Assembly: GCF_029633865.1 (NCBI RefSeq)
Contig: NC_079223.1
Location: 34,192,423 to 34,256,422, forward strand
DNA length: 64,000 nt
From: Lampris incognitus
Lineage: Eukaryota > Chordata > Actinopteri > Lampriformes > Lampridae
Direction: 5' to 3'
The position numbers were made by a program, and so were the translations under genes. Every line of letters begins with the position of its first letter. Positions within the stretch are counted from its first letter, which is position 1. Positions 1-12,992 of the stretch are shown in pieces. The notes below the pieces were generated by a model that did not search any database, had not been told where the DNA came from, and worked only from the letters and a program-made list of their open reading frames with translations.

Positions 1-805
1 GGCTTAAGTTTTATGTGTGTTTACAGGGAATGTAATTACCTCTTTCCGACGTGCATCTGTTTGAAAAACTGATTTTATGGCTCACAGCTACGGCAAAAAA
101 AACAACAACAAAATGTTTTTTTCCATAGGCTGTCAATTATTAAATCATAATTACAATTTCGTTTAAAGCCATTCACTACTGGGTTCTCACTATCAGTTTT
201 GGTTGGCTCGGTAATTCTTACAGTGCTTTTCAAAAAGGACAACAGCCTCAATGATATGCCGGGATCCTTTCCCCAATTTAGCTAATAAAGTGCACAAATG
301 AGTCACGGCAGACAAATGCATAATTCATAATTAGATTACTGCTTGATCGGGTGGAATTCATTAATTGTGAAGACACATTCGCAGCCTATAATATTCTAAT
401 TTATCTCCAGAGTTTAGTTTTTTCTTTTCTTTTTTTTTTTTTATCCCTCCTCCCACTTTATTGGCACATTGCTCACTCATCTGTAGTCAGCTGCTGGGTC
501 TAGTTATCAAGTTGTGGTAGCACATTGCTACAACAAATGATCCCAGCACGCGGACAGGGCAGACTCTAAGTGATGGTCACAATATGCATTTGCCTTTAAA
601 ACTTAAGGGGGGAGTTTAATTGATTGAGGGTGTCACATGGCAGCGGTGAGTAATTATTCCCAACATCCCTCCGGAGCAGAGTGGCTAATGTATTCCAGGA
701 CTACAGGGGGAGCTGTCAGGGAGAGGACACCCGGACCGCACACTGCTACTTTGCTCACTGACCACGTTGCATAGGGTGTGATAGTAGCGACACCAAATAC
801 TCTGA

Positions 806-810
<5 letters not shown>
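1..810. other. Non-coding desert DNA, left edge
   Basis: No host-like open frame is present. The sequence is AT-rich, with a T-rich run near 420-442. The part at roughly 120-420 has many TAAT/ATTA homeodomain-type cores and no repeat signature, so it is a reasonable candidate for a conserved non-coding element of the znf503 desert. Conservation cannot be judged from one sequence. Confidence 0.4.

Positions 811-899
<89 letters not shown>
811..899. repeat. Compound (TG)n-(TA)n microsatellite
   Basis: About 20 TG units (811-850) switch directly to about 24 TA units (851-899). Apparent open frames across it, with alternating Cys-Val or Tyr-Ile runs, are artefacts of the repeat. Confidence 0.97.
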
Positions 900-901
<2 letters not shown>

Positions 902-976
902 AAGCACTTACTGATGCTGGGAAATTATTTTTCTCATTTTCTGCTGTTTCTTTTCTCTCCATCTTTTTAGAGTGTA

Positions 977-1325
977 GGGCAGCACAGTGGCCCAGTGGTT
1001 AGCACTGTTGCCTCACAGCAAGAAGGTCCTGGGTTCGAACCCCAGACCGTCCTAAGTCCTTTCTGTGTGGCGTTTGCATGTTCTCCCCGTGTCTGCGTGA
1101 GATTCCTTCGGGTGCTCCGGTTTCCTCCCACCATCAAAAAGACATGCATGTTAGGGTGAATACTCCTATCTGTGTCCCTGACCAAGGCGATGGAAAGCAG
1201 AACTGGTGTTGGCCCCCAGGCACTGCAGCTGCCCACTGCTCCTACACAATAGGATGGGTTAAAATGCAGAGAACACATTCGTTGTAAGAACACAATGGCA
1301 AATACAGTGGCTTTCATTTCATTTT
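977..1325 (+). mobile_element. tRNA-derived SINE, family B (V-SINE-like), copy 1
   Basis: The head reads GGGCAGCACAGTGGCCCAGT and continues to GGTTCGAACCC near 1032, which matches the box A and box B layout of a tRNA-derived pol III promoter. The middle holds the fish SINE segment around GTTCTCCCCGTGTCTGCGTG, followed by a tail that includes an ATGGGTTAAAATGCAGAG stretch. The same head, body and tail occur inverted at 41200-41563. The family assignment to V-SINE-like elements is from memory of fish SINEs, and the right border is approximate. Confidence 0.85.
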
Positions 1326-4300
1326 CATGCGTCTTCTTTCATCGTCACCCAGCAGAAACAAAGCAGCCTGGTATGTGGGACGTTAGCGTCATCACGATGT
1401 GGTCTGCACAGTACACCTGCATTTTGAGAAAGGCAGGATAACGTTTTAATGCGCTGGTGTGGTGGAATTTCTAACGATCCCGTTCCTGATGTCTTTTATC
1501 TGAGAATATCATTGTTTTGTCGACTTCCTGTCTTCCTCTGCTCGGATGGAGGTTCTGGCTACCGGCCACCTTTGGTACCAGCAGCTGTTGACGGTGACTT
1601 AACAACTGGCAGGATACAAACTAATGCCTCTTTGATCCCAGTATTACCGAGGGAGACAGTAAATATTATAGTGTTGAACCGATCTAGGTCACATAGTCCT
1701 GGAAAATCACTCTTGGGTTCTGTTTTAAACTTGGCCGCGGGACCAGATTGTTTGATCTGAATCCACTCGTGATGGCGTCAGGTAAATTATCCAACCAAGC
1801 CATCATTCAAATACTTTCCTTTGCTCCTCGTCACTTCTTGACGCTCGCTATGATGAATATCCTGTGGCAGACCGAACCCGTCCAGGCTGCAACAAACTAT
1901 GAAGGGGTATAACTCTTGCTCAGGATCCGCCTTTCAAACTATTTAAACTTGGACTTCCTTTGTCAAACTGCGGGTGAAAATGTGAGAGGTCTCTCTGTTC
2001 TAGTCGCACAGTGATAACAATTAGACGTGCGGCCGTGCAATAACTCGAGGACAGTGCACAGACGGTTGTCATACGCTGACACCGGCTAGGACGGGGTCTG
2101 AGGGTCATTTGTCTGGTATCATTATGAGGCCCTTCTCACGGAAGGTTCAAGTAAAGTGTACCAGATATTTCCAGTCTTTGCTTTCTTACTCATGAGCGCT
2201 GCCTCAAGACAAATAAGGGGGCCTTGCTCTTCTCAGCGGCCCAGATAATAACAGTGCCTTTAGCATCCATGACAAATATCCCATTATCCATTGATTCAGT
2301 CTCACCCTGCATCTCGGTGACTTACGCCTCCTTCTAATTCACATTACCGGGAACACTGTACCCTTATCAAGGGAAACAATAAGCCACTTGTCAGCACGGA
2401 TAGAAAATATGAGGAAGCATCTGCCCAGTGCAGAGGAACTCATGACTCTGTGGTGAAAACGCAGCCTGCCTCGCTTCTTCTCCTCCTCTTCTCCTTTTTC
2501 TCTTTCCCTTTTATCCCCCCTTCCTTCCCAGTCCTCCTTGTGACCTCTATATATTTGTGTGTTTATGCATGTGTGTGTGTCTGTGTGTGTGTGGTGGGTA
2601 GGAAGAGGTGGGGGACGTGGGTTGTTGCATGTGAACAGCAGGGAAAATCTGATCATCGAGGATGAGTGGAAACATTGAATTTTCCTCAATTTTACAAGAG
2701 GCGGAGTCGTCTTTTCTTTTTTTCTTTTTCTTTTTTGACACTGCTGGATAGATATGAGCACAGGTATGGAGGAGGGGTGAGAGGGGAGCTGGGGGTTGAA
2801 AGGTGGGAACACCCACACTCTCTTCTCCTCCACCCGAAAATAGAAGCCCGGCTCTTGGACCATAAACCTGTCACAGAGATATGTCTCTGCCGATGATGGC
2901 ATCCGAATCTTTTTTTTTCCAACCCTACCCTATGCTGGGCTGGCTGTTATCTCCTTCCTCTCTGCTATGTCTCCCTGCTCTTTAAGACAAAGGGTAATAA
3001 AGCTATAAATTGTGTGGTCTGCAGAAGGTATGGACATTCTGTCTGGGAGACGCTGTAAGAACTGCCATAAAGCACCCTCAAAGTCATAGATAAAGATTTA
3101 CAGTTATTTAACATCCTCCTCTTCCCCTAAATCACAGTGATAAGAGAATTAAGTGATGGCTATAGCTTCTTTGTCCTTAGTCTATTGATTTTCTTCGCCC
3201 CTCAGAAGGATCCTGAACATTATAATTATTGAGCCCTGCAGTTTGATGCTGGTTCACAGAGTAAGGGAGGTGCCCTCGCTTCGATTCTAACACAGTTAAA
3301 ATAAAAAGAAACTGTTTTTCAATTTCGTAATGGGCTCCCAATTATGCTTCATTTACCTTGTTTGGTCAGATGATGGTTTATTCGAGGCCACTGAGCTATA
3401 AACGGCTTTTTTCCTTCTTTCTTTTTTTTGTTGGCTGATGATGAAAGCCACAACAACACTGCTATTTATGTTGTGGGCAGGGCCTGCATCTTCAGTATTT
3501 ACTCAGCTGTGTGGCTAGGACGTGTGTATTTTCACCAAAAGCAATGTGTCGCATTGTTTACTAGTCCCAGTCTTGATCCCCGATACCATGAGAATATCAA
3601 TATATGTAAAATAAATAAATAAATAAATAAAAACCCTCAAGATCGGCTGATGATCAGAAGGTTTACCCCTGTTTAAAGTGGTGCGCCAGCTAGCAGGAGG
3701 GGGAGAAGGTGACCTCCGTTTGCCCTTCCACCTGTGTCAGTTTACAGACAGTTTTGTCAACACATGGCAGCCTTATCCTCTGGATGTGTTGACCCTGGAG
3801 TTGTGGAGGTGGCTGAGTATTATTGGCTCTGCCATTTGACAGGCTCTTCCTCCCCCATAAACAAGGCCATTAAATGTATCTGATGGGTTGCCAATATGCA
3901 TCGCCCACTGTGGACTGACTGATCAAGTGGTGTGCAGATTGACATAATGTTGGCAGGTCAGGGATTCAAAACTGATAGAAAAAAGATAAACACTTGTAAG
4001 TGTGAAAGAGGGTTCTTGTCCGCTTAGGTTTATATGTCAATCGAACGCCAAATACGGCTATAATGCCGAAGCTTTACACCTGAACAAATGCCCTTTTTTG
4101 ATGCTTTCTGAAGTGGCTGCATTCAAGAAAATAACCAATTCGCCAAAAAATCCGGGTCATAAACTTTATTATTTGCTCATTTTAACATTTAACAATGGGT
4201 TTTTTTCCAGGAAAGGAAACGGCACGTAGCAATTTGCGTCTCCACTGTGGCAGCGATATGCAGGGGGAAAAAAGCATTTAGAGCATCTGAAGAGGAAGCA

Positions 4301-4591
4301 ACGCCATTGTTACTACGCTATCAGATATTAGATACCAAGCCGATAGAAGATCTTTACCAGCAGATACAACATTATATTAATTGCATCTACTCAGTTGCAT
4401 AAGCTCATTATAATTGATTGGAGAAGGTGCTGACACAACAGCAGTGGTGACACGGTTCCATTTCAAACGGATCTTTGGGGTTTAGATTGGTCAGGCATCA
4501 GTGTAGTTGCCCCGTATCACCATCGGTGTCAGTATAAGTTAAACAAAACGGGGCTCTTCAGGACTGCAGCTTTAAATATTGTCATACATGT
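1326..4591. other. Non-coding desert DNA
   Basis: No gene is seen. Contents include a pyrimidine-rich tract near 2470-2530, a short (GT)n at about 2567-2592, and a short AATA run near 3609-3631. Open frames here are under 190 codons, overlap one another on both strands, and show no recognisable domain. Confidence 0.5.
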
Positions 4592-4602
4592 ACACACACA
4601 CA

Positions 4603-4663
<61 letters not shown>
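4592..4663. repeat. Compound (CA)n-(TA)n microsatellite
   Basis: An interrupted CA run to about 4644 passes into TA units. It has the same CA/TA composition as the tract at 811-899. Confidence 0.96.
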
Positions 4664-5018
4664 TTACATGGCTTGTCACGCAACTAGATTATGTAAGTCT
4701 CTCCAGACTTCGCTTCAGAGGGAGTTGGCTGTCAATGTGTGTGCATGCACTCTGCTTTCACGTGCTGTATGTGTATGCATGTGTTTTTCTCCGGTTTGTT
4801 CCTACTCTGCTTTTTTTCTCCCAACATCAGCGATGTTGCTCTTGTTCTCGTTCCCTGAGATCCTGGGGCTGTCATGGAGGTGCCAGTAAAAGCCACGGTT
4901 CACCAGGAAAGACCTGGCACCCTCTCCATCACTTCTGTGCCAGTTAATTCCTGCAACAATCAATTGAGAGCCAATCGCACAAATACGCTCACAAAAAAAG
5001 TGCTCGCACACACATACA

Positions 5019-5085
5019 AACACACACACACACACACACATACACACACACACTTATACACACACACACAAGCACACAAAAGCAC
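5019..5085. repeat. Imperfect (CA)n microsatellite
   Basis: CA units with TACA and AAGCACA interruptions. The 350 bp before it and the 140 bp after it hold no recognisable gene. Confidence 0.9.
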
Positions 5086-5227
5086 ATAATGTGAGTGAAC
5101 ACAATGGCATTAGAATTCATACTCAAATACATACCTGCACAGGCACATACAATATCCAGTAAGCACTCGCATGTTCTCCTGCTCTCTATTTTCTTGCTTT
5201 CTCTCCTTTGCTCTCTTTCATGTCAAA

Positions 5228-5229
<2 letters not shown>

Positions 5230-5272
<43 letters not shown>

Positions 5273-5279
5273 CGCGCGC
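5230..5279. repeat. (CA)20-TG-(CG)n microsatellite
   Basis: A pure CA run to 5270 is followed by TGCGCGCGCC. The alternating purine-pyrimidine array is the kind able to form Z-DNA. Confidence 0.95.
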
Positions 5280-5997
5280 CTCAGGCACCACTGAGGCCCA
5301 CAGCCCCACTTACCCACCGCCTGACAGTTGGCTTCTTAACAAAGATGCAGGAAATATAATTAAATCATATTTACCTTTGATACTGGGCCAGCTCTGTAAT
5401 TAATTAATTCACTCACTCGGAGTGCATTGGAATTACATTTACGGAGAGAAAGGGGAGGAAGAAAAATAAAGGCTTCATACCGCACATATCGTGGACAAAA
5501 CCCAGCACTGTGCCTTACCTTCCTCTTCATACAAGTTTGTCCTAAGAGACAGGGAGTCGCCAAGTTAAGTGGTCCTCCATTTGAAATAATGACCCCGCTC
5601 AGATGTTTAGGCCTCATCGTCTGGAGTGCCTGAGGCCACAGGGGTGACACAGAAGGATGGGCCTTTTCTTACACATCCCCCTTCATTGCCCCTGAACTTT
5701 GCAGGGGCGGTGAACACTGTCAGCATCATTGGTGTTATGCAGCAACAGAAGTAGCCACAGTGGGAATCACACAATGTCGTAGGTAACACACACATGTACC
5801 CAGGTACACATGTTGTGCTGTTACACACACAAATCAGGGGTCGAATGTAGTGACGCCTCCCTGAATTAAGCCATGGGGCTGCAGAATTTGGCAGTAGACA
5901 TTGGTCTCTTTACGGTGCTGATGTCTATATACTGCAGATAATGCTTTCATTAAAGCCTAATTGTCTCTATGATAGAAAATCCAGGTGCACTATGTCA

Positions 5998-6000
<3 letters not shown>
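5280..6000. other. Non-coding desert DNA
   Basis: Nothing recognisable beyond ordinary AT-rich non-coding sequence. Confidence 0.4.

Positions 6001-6047
<47 letters not shown>
6001..6047. repeat. (AC)23 microsatellite
   Basis: A perfect AC run followed by ATATATGTATATAT. It abuts the 3' tail side of the SINE at 6061-6457. Confidence 0.96.
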
Positions 6048-6052
<5 letters not shown>

Positions 6053-6060
6053 GTATATAT

Positions 6061-6457
6061 CCCCCCCCCTTTTCTCCCCAATTGTTACCTGGCCAATCAA
6101 CCCGCTCACTGCCGATCCGGGGAGGGCTGCAGACTACCACATGCCTCCTCCGTTATGTGTGGAGTCGCCAGCCACTTCTTTTTACCTGACAGTGAGGAAT
6201 TTCACCAGGGGGAAATAGCGCGTGGGAGGATCACGCTATTCCCCTCAGTCCCCCCCCCCCCCGAACAAGCGCCCCGACCGACTGAAGGAGGCGCTAGTGC
6301 AGGGATCAGGACACATACCCACATCCGGCTTCCCACCCACAGACACGGCCAATTGTGTCTGTAGAGACGCCCGACCAAGCCGGAGATAACACGGGGTTTC
6401 GAACCAGCGATTCCCGTGTTGGTAGGCAACGGAATAGACCAGTGCGCTACCCGGACT
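6061..6457 (-). mobile_element. tRNA-derived SINE, family A, copy 1
   Basis: Read on the minus strand, the element begins at about 6457 with a tRNA-like head (GTCCGGGTAGCGCACTGGTC, then GGTTCGAAACCCCGTGTT). It continues through the family-specific body (GACACAATTGGCCGTGTC, then GAAGCCGGATGTGGGTATGT, then CTAGCGCCTCCTTCAGTCGG) and ends in a CTGCAGCCCTCCCCGGATCG segment and an AATTGGGGAGAAAAG tail. Five further copies share this plan. A clear target duplication is not seen at this copy. Confidence 0.85.
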
Positions 6458-8259
6458 ACTTTACATATTTAGTTTTTATTTATGTTAGTTTTGCATGCAT
6501 TACATTGCATATTTGCAATATTTAAAAATGTACATTTTTTCTTGCATTATTTATCAACTAATGCATCAATTCGTTTACCTATGAATTCACTTTTATTTCA
6601 TGCAGACCTTTGGTCAAAATGGTTATCACAATTTTGCATCACATGTGCGATAGGGAAGTCCGGGTATCTGATGAGTTTTCTATGTTGCTGAGCAGGCAGC
6701 CTGCAGCAAATTTTTCACCGTCATCCTCTTGCCTTACGAAGAACATCAAGCACTTGAATCGATGAGCCTTCACCAGCTATCTAATTTTTCCTCCAGATTC
6801 CTCAGACACAGCACTGCCAGTAAAATATACAGCAGTATTGTTTTTCCATAGTTTGTAAATTACTGCCTCTGCAGAGTAAAAAGCATCTGAAAACCACTTC
6901 CGTAAATTATTGTCAATAAAAGTAATGAATCACATGGACCTGAGAGAAGGCTGATTTATAATTTGGTGGTGACTACAGGAGGATATATTGCCTTGAGAGC
7001 TGCTGGGAGGATTTGGTGAGGTCTTTCAGCGCATTCATCATTCTGTACTGGAGACACGTTTAATGCCTGCCACCATTACTTCTTGTACCGTTCTACATAT
7101 AGTAGAACCGTGCCGTTTCTTCACTGTCAGCCTTTTAGTCACCCGTAGTTTCCATAAAATTTACTATGTGCCTTCTGAAGCCTACCATACAAACATGGCA
7201 CTGTGGTGTCAAAAGGACACCAAAACCTACTATCTAATGTGCTGCTAATGGCAATGCTAATGGGAATGGTAGAGTTTTAGCTAAACCAGAACATTGTCAC
7301 ATTTCATCAACAAAATACAGCTATTTTACTGCCCGCTGTAAAAGTTCAGGTGGTGTCGACAGTCTATTACAATAAACCCACTTCTGTTAGAAAAAAACAT
7401 TTCATAACCAGCTATGCCCTGAGATGCAACCCAGCCACTAATGTATTTAACATACAAGGGCCAGTTACTTTACCAGCGACAAGAATGCCAACAGCTGGGG
7501 TAAGACTAAAGCAGATGCTGTTTTTTTGGAGCTCTCGACATTATTTTCTCTTTGCTATTATTGCCGTGCGGAAATAGGTGAAGGCTTGTGTTTGCTAAAC
7601 AAGTAGGAACATTAACCAACCTGCCATGCATAGCTCCAGGTCGGTATGATGCATGTATCAGAGGGTGAAGAAAGGAAGGCTCTCATGTCCTGCAGCCGTG
7701 ACCTGATCTAGCACAGTCATGTGGTCACATTATTTACATCCCTCTGCAATCTGAAGAGCATTTACGCTAACCATCCGCTGCCTTCAGAATGATTAGTGAT
7801 GTTTGTGTGAACTCACCCAACAATTAACAAGACAGAAATGAGGCTAGCCTTAACCTCGGGGTATTCCTTTGACGTTAGCACCATTCTCTTTAAACCTCAG
7901 CTCTCCCTCCCTGTCTCTCTCCCTGTCTCTCCCCCATATATCTCTCTCCCTCACTCCCTCTCTCTCTCTCTCTGTCCACTCATCCCCTCACCAATATGTC
8001 TCTCTCTCAGTGCTTGGGGTCCGGCTGAAGTGATTTATCTTAGCGTGAAAAGACTTGTGATGATGCCGAGACAGGAGGCCCCGGGCTCTTGGCATTGAAT
8101 GCTTCGATGGCGTTTGCATGAAGTTCACAGCCCCGAAGCCACGATAAATGTCAAGTGCAACAAATGTCCTGTAAATAAGACAGAGCGCTGCCAAACCCAT
8201 CGCCTGTTTATTGACTGCCAGAGCAGAAGGCGATGGAGGTGGGTGAGTGTGTGCGTGTT

Positions 8260-8264
<5 letters not shown>
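6458..8264. other. Non-coding desert DNA
   Basis: No gene is recognised. A CT-rich tract lies at about 7900-8010. The remainder is AT-rich with short chance frames. Confidence 0.45.
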
Positions 8265-8299
<35 letters not shown>

Positions 8300-8333
8300 C
8301 GTGCGTGTGTGCGTGCGTGCGTGTGTGCACGTG
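8265..8333. repeat. Mixed (TG)n/(CG)n/(TGCG)n tract
   Basis: TG units lead into GCGCGCGCGC and then GTGCGTGTGTGCGTGC-type units. The whole tract alternates purine and pyrimidine, the classic Z-DNA-prone pattern. Confidence 0.92.
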
Positions 8334-11300
8334 TTCTTGTGTGCATGTGCAAGCGCACATATAAACTTATCTTCTCCAGGAACACAACAGGCAACAAATC
8401 CTGGATTTCATAGACACAGGCGATACTTCTGCAACGGTTATGAGCTTTACTCCACGGGTGTTTTATGTGTGAATGGGAGGAAGTGTAGAAGGTGAAGGCT
8501 GTTAGATGTTGGTCTTTAAAGGGCTTTGTTTTCTATTTAAGTCACAACCTGGCTCACTTTAATGTACATCAAAGAGAAGGAATATCGTGACAATGACGGA
8601 AAACGGCTCTGAGATTTTCTTTCTTCTTTGTCACGGGTTACTAGTGGCTACTTAAAAGGTTCAGACTTCTACCCCCGCTCTGTCTGATTCTATTTTCAAA
8701 GTAGGAGCAAACAATAATATAAGAGGATTCATAATACTGGGCCGCATTCATCAATTGTTCGTACTACAAATGTGTTCTGACACACCCACGGGTTTTTTTT
8801 TAGCCCTGTAGTTTGTCTCAGAGACCAGTGTATAACCTGGGTAACCCTGGAATTTAGACACCAACTGGCTAACACTGGTGTCTTTACAAGCCTCGGTGAT
8901 TGCTCAAGAGGTAGACGATAGATGTTAGGGGGAAGGAATTACAAATCAGCCATTAGGCTTTGCTTATGGCTGTCAGACAAATTTGAGGACTAAAATATTC
9001 CATAAGTGTGTAAGAAATGTTGTACCTACGAACGGTTGAAGAATGAGGCCCATTGTTTTTCATATAATCATTGAGAATTTTAGCTACGCTCAGTGCTGCC
9101 ACCTACTGGTATAACCCCAGTTAGATTTGACTCGGTTGGCAAGGGGAGACGTGGGCATGAGTGCTTTTAGGACCAATGCTGCAACTGCCTGTGAGCCCTC
9201 TCTTCTTTCTTCTTCTCTCTTCTAACAACACTTCCTTCATACTTCACAAAAAAATCTCATCATTACCACAATTGTAAATTTTGTTTTACATAAACGCCAT
9301 GTTAAATCATAAATTCAGTAAACTAAGTGCTACATCCGTTTCTGTCTCTGGTGGACACATACTTTTACCATGTGCTCATCCCTCCCACACAAGCCCTTCT
9401 GGACTGAGGCCAAGAGCAACATGTTGGCCTTGGATGAAACACACACCAAGTCTGTTCTTTTATTATGAGACACTTTTAGATAGTGTTGTTAGACACCCAT
9501 ATGCAAGCACAGGTGCACACGGACACCTATACACACATATACACACAAGACCATTCGCGCACACATGGGCACACATGTGCACAGCCGTAAGGGGCCAGCG
9601 CATACACACATTGCATCCAAATTTGCAAAACACAACCACATACAGAAAGATCCTAAAACTTGTTCTTTCAAGTGAAAGCAGACCTATGACAAAGGCTACA
9701 TATTCTTTTTAAGACGATGACAAGGTGCCTCTATCTAATGCTGAGATGTCATTTGAGGACTTGGCTTAGTCATCTTGGGATTCAAGTGAATATTTCAAAG
9801 TATCATTTTATTTGATCAAGCTCTGTCCCCACTCCAGAAATGTCCCTATTGGTTGAGCAAGGAAAAATCAGGACTCAATGCTATTAGAGTTATCTTGGGA
9901 AGTAAAGCCCTGCATATATCACCTCCATTGGTGTCATCCCCAGTTGATAAACTGCAGTTACCGTCGGCAGAGGACAGTGAAGGTTGCAGCTGAGATTAAA
10001 AGAAGAACAAAACAGCCTCTGTTTCACTTCAAAAATGGAACGGTGGCACAATCTCGCAGCTGGAAAATCCCAAACCATTCTGATAATTCAGAAGTATGAA
10101 CAGGAGTATGAACTCCTTGTGCGTCCTCCACCTGATGATAAACACTGATGTAATGACAGTTCTCTTTGTATCTGACACATCATATACAACCACAGGCATC
10201 CAAGCAAGGGGGCTCATACATAACATAAAACACGCCCGTCGCAGCGCCAAGCATACATTTGCCTACATGCACTCAGGCGGATTAAACAGTCGCATAAATT
10301 CGCACACCTTGTCATTTTTTGACTTAGAGGCAGTCGGTTATTTCCCTCTCTTTCTCATCGTCCCACAAATATCGCCAGAGCCACTCAGAGCTGGCTCTGC
10401 CCATGGTGCATGGCCTTCCATATATCCAAAGTCCCACAGCAGTCACCATGAGTTGCGTTTGTTCTGCAGCTCTACATACAGCAAGGCAATTTATGGGCCT
10501 CTGGCTGCAGGCTGATCAGAGCAGTGCTTGTAAAATGTATTTTGGCATGTACGCAGGTTTTTACTGGCGCTCCCCTTGTCACACATCACCCATACATCAG
10601 CATCAGAGAAGAGAAGCAAAACAAGAGCAAGGGAGGGTGGTGGTGGTGGTATGGATGTCGACTTGGAGTGCCATTTGATCCTCAAGAGTCTTCGTTTTGA
10701 AAAGGATTTCTCTCAAAATGTCAACACCTGAAGGTCTGGTAGCACCCCAGTGGGACAAATACTGGGTGAATGGACAATTGTCCATTAACATCATTGTCCT
10801 TCATTATGCACCTTTAAATGCTGCGATGTCCTTAGAAGTTATTTGTTCTTTACTTAATATATTATTAAATCTATACATATATTTATGGAACATTGCCTGG
10901 ACCCCTTGGAGAGGAACATACTGAATCAAATTTATATCTTAAAACCCAAACAGATTTTCTTGAAAATGGTTGAAAAATTGAAAAAGGATGAAAAACGTCA
11001 ATGTCCCAGATGAGCGTCCCACACATCTCTTACTGCACTTCAGCAAATTCTCTGCAGTCCCTGGCTTGGCTTTCTCTCTGGCTAGGCAACCCGGCCATTT
11101 CTTGGCCTCTCTCCAAAAGTTGTCTGAGCCTCTCAGGAAGTATCCGTGAGGTCTGCTACCTGTCACCTAACTTTCAGCATGATTTGTGACAGCACTGTCT
11201 GACCAGAACAATTGCATTAACAAGCGCCGGAAGGCCCTGGCTGTCATGCCCTGCTGATACCATGTGAGATCTTTATTAAATTACAATTATGAGACGACAA

Positions 11301-12285
11301 GTCCTCTCATTGTTCCACCTTATGGAACACTGTTGGACATGTGCCACTGTCACATGAGCGCAGAGTGCGTCATGTCTAAGAGGCTGTACTTGGGCCCTGC
11401 TGGGCTCCCGTCTTCCCTGACATCAGACCTGCTGAGGAAATACGTTTGTGCCAATTTACTCTCCGAGCAGATTGGTCACAAACAATTAGATTTGTAAAAC
11501 TCCAAGATCTCTCAAAGAGTGGATTGTTTTCATTGAAGGGTGGTAATGTCTCTTATGGCATCATTGTCTTGTGTTTATTTTATGAAGGTACTCGCTCAGC
11601 CCTCCAAAGCCAGTGCTTGGAGCCGAAGCCCAGGTCCCCCTTAATGCAATCTCCAGAGCTAATTATGAGTTGTGTTGTTTGATGTTATTGTTAAATACGA
11701 CCAATAGGATGTAGATAAACAATTGCTCTGACTTAGCCGACTTGATGCAGTAGTGTTATTTATCACCCATAGGCCTATATGAAAGAGGTGAATAGAAAAC
11801 CAAGTCCTCTCCAGGGTGCTGTACAAGTCATGCTGGTGCGTAGTTATTCACAGATGCAGGGGAAAAAAACAACAGCAAAAAAACAGCAGTGTTTGCAGAT
11901 GAGGATGCCCTCTGTGGGGCAAAAAAAAGCCTGATATTTAACATGTGTGGGCTGAGGAAGTGACATGCGTAGAAAGGCAGCAATACCTCCTGAAGGATCA
12001 ATAAAGCGCGTAGGGTTTGGGATTTATGACGACGTCCTATCGATCAATTAGGAGCTGACTGTTCAAAGCACTCAGGGATGCCAATGGGTATTATAACTAA
12101 ATCAGAGGCAAGACAGAATTACTGTATAGTGGCAGACAAACTGGAACGTTTTGCTCCGAGAATTACTGTGGCACCTTTCAAATGCTGATGAGTGTGTAGA
12201 CAAAGACAAAGTGAGTGTGGTCTAACACATCTGCTGATGGAGTGTGTGACATTATCCCATATGCCTATTTACTCGAGTAAAGCCT
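8334..12285. other. Non-coding desert DNA
   Basis: No gene is recognised. Open frames are at most about 140 codons and match no known protein. No diagnostic transposon ends were found between 8.3 and 12.2 kb. Confidence 0.45.
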
Positions 12286-12968
12286 ATGATCTACCCGCTA
12301 ATGCTCCAAAAAGTCCCCCCTTCGCCTCAGGTTAAGAGTCTGGGTGTCATCCTGGACAGCACATTATCTTTTGAAGCCCACATCAACAATGTTACTCGGT
12401 CTGCATACTCCCATCTACGCAATATTAATCGTCTTCGGCCGTCACTTACACCTAAAAGCACAGCCATACTCACTCACACCCTGGTTACATCCCGTATGGA
12501 CTACTGTAATTCTATCCTCTTTGGTCTTCCCCTCAAGTGTCTTCATAACCTTCAATTGGTCCAGAATTCAGTTGCCGGTATCATTACCAGAACTCCTTCC
12601 ATAGATCATATCACTCCTGTTCTTCAACAACTCCACTGGCTCCCTGTTAAATACGGTATTGACTGCAAGATCCTGCTCCTCACCTTTAAGGCCCTTAGTA
12701 ACCTAGCTCCTTCATATCTTTCCGAACTCCTTCATATCCACACGCTCTCCCGCACTCTCAGATCCTCTTCTGCTCTCCAACTCACTACACCATCGGCCCG
12801 CTTGACTACAATGGGGACTAGAGCCTTCAGTCGTTCTGCCCCTCGCCTATGGAACTCTCTCCCACATGAAATTCGCAACATTGACTCTCTTTCAACCTTC
12901 AAATCCCATCTCAAATTGCACCTTTTCAAAACTGGCATATTCAGTCTGATCCACGCTTCATTGAGTTT
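12286..12968 (+). mobile_element. 5'-truncated L2/CR1-like LINE, C-terminal reverse-transcriptase region
   Basis: An open frame from 12286 encodes the C-terminal end of a non-LTR retrotransposon ORF2. Recognisable pieces are [15 protein letters not shown], a [12 protein letters not shown] motif, [36 protein letters not shown], and [11 protein letters not shown] near the end. This is the typical end of L2/CR1-clade ORF2 in fish. The endonuclease and the catalytic reverse-transcriptase motifs are missing, so the copy is 5'-truncated and cannot move by itself. The frame runs on past 12968 into unrelated repeat sequence, so the predicted protein end is not genuine. The L2-versus-CR1 assignment is by resemblance only. 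Confidence 0.85.
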
Positions 12969-12992
12969 TGTGCAGATGTTGATTTTATACTG

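Noticed and set aside
654..1002. Open frames on both strands with repeated Tyr-Ile, Thr-His or Cys-Val
   Set aside because: They are translations of TG/TA microsatellites. The same applies to frames over the CA tracts at 4.6, 5.0, 5.2, 6.0, 8.3, 39.7 and 52.7 kb.
1020..1050. tRNA-like box A/B sequences as real tRNA genes (also in the other SINE heads)
   Set aside because: They are SINE heads attached to repeated bodies and A-rich tails, and lack a foldable full tRNA.
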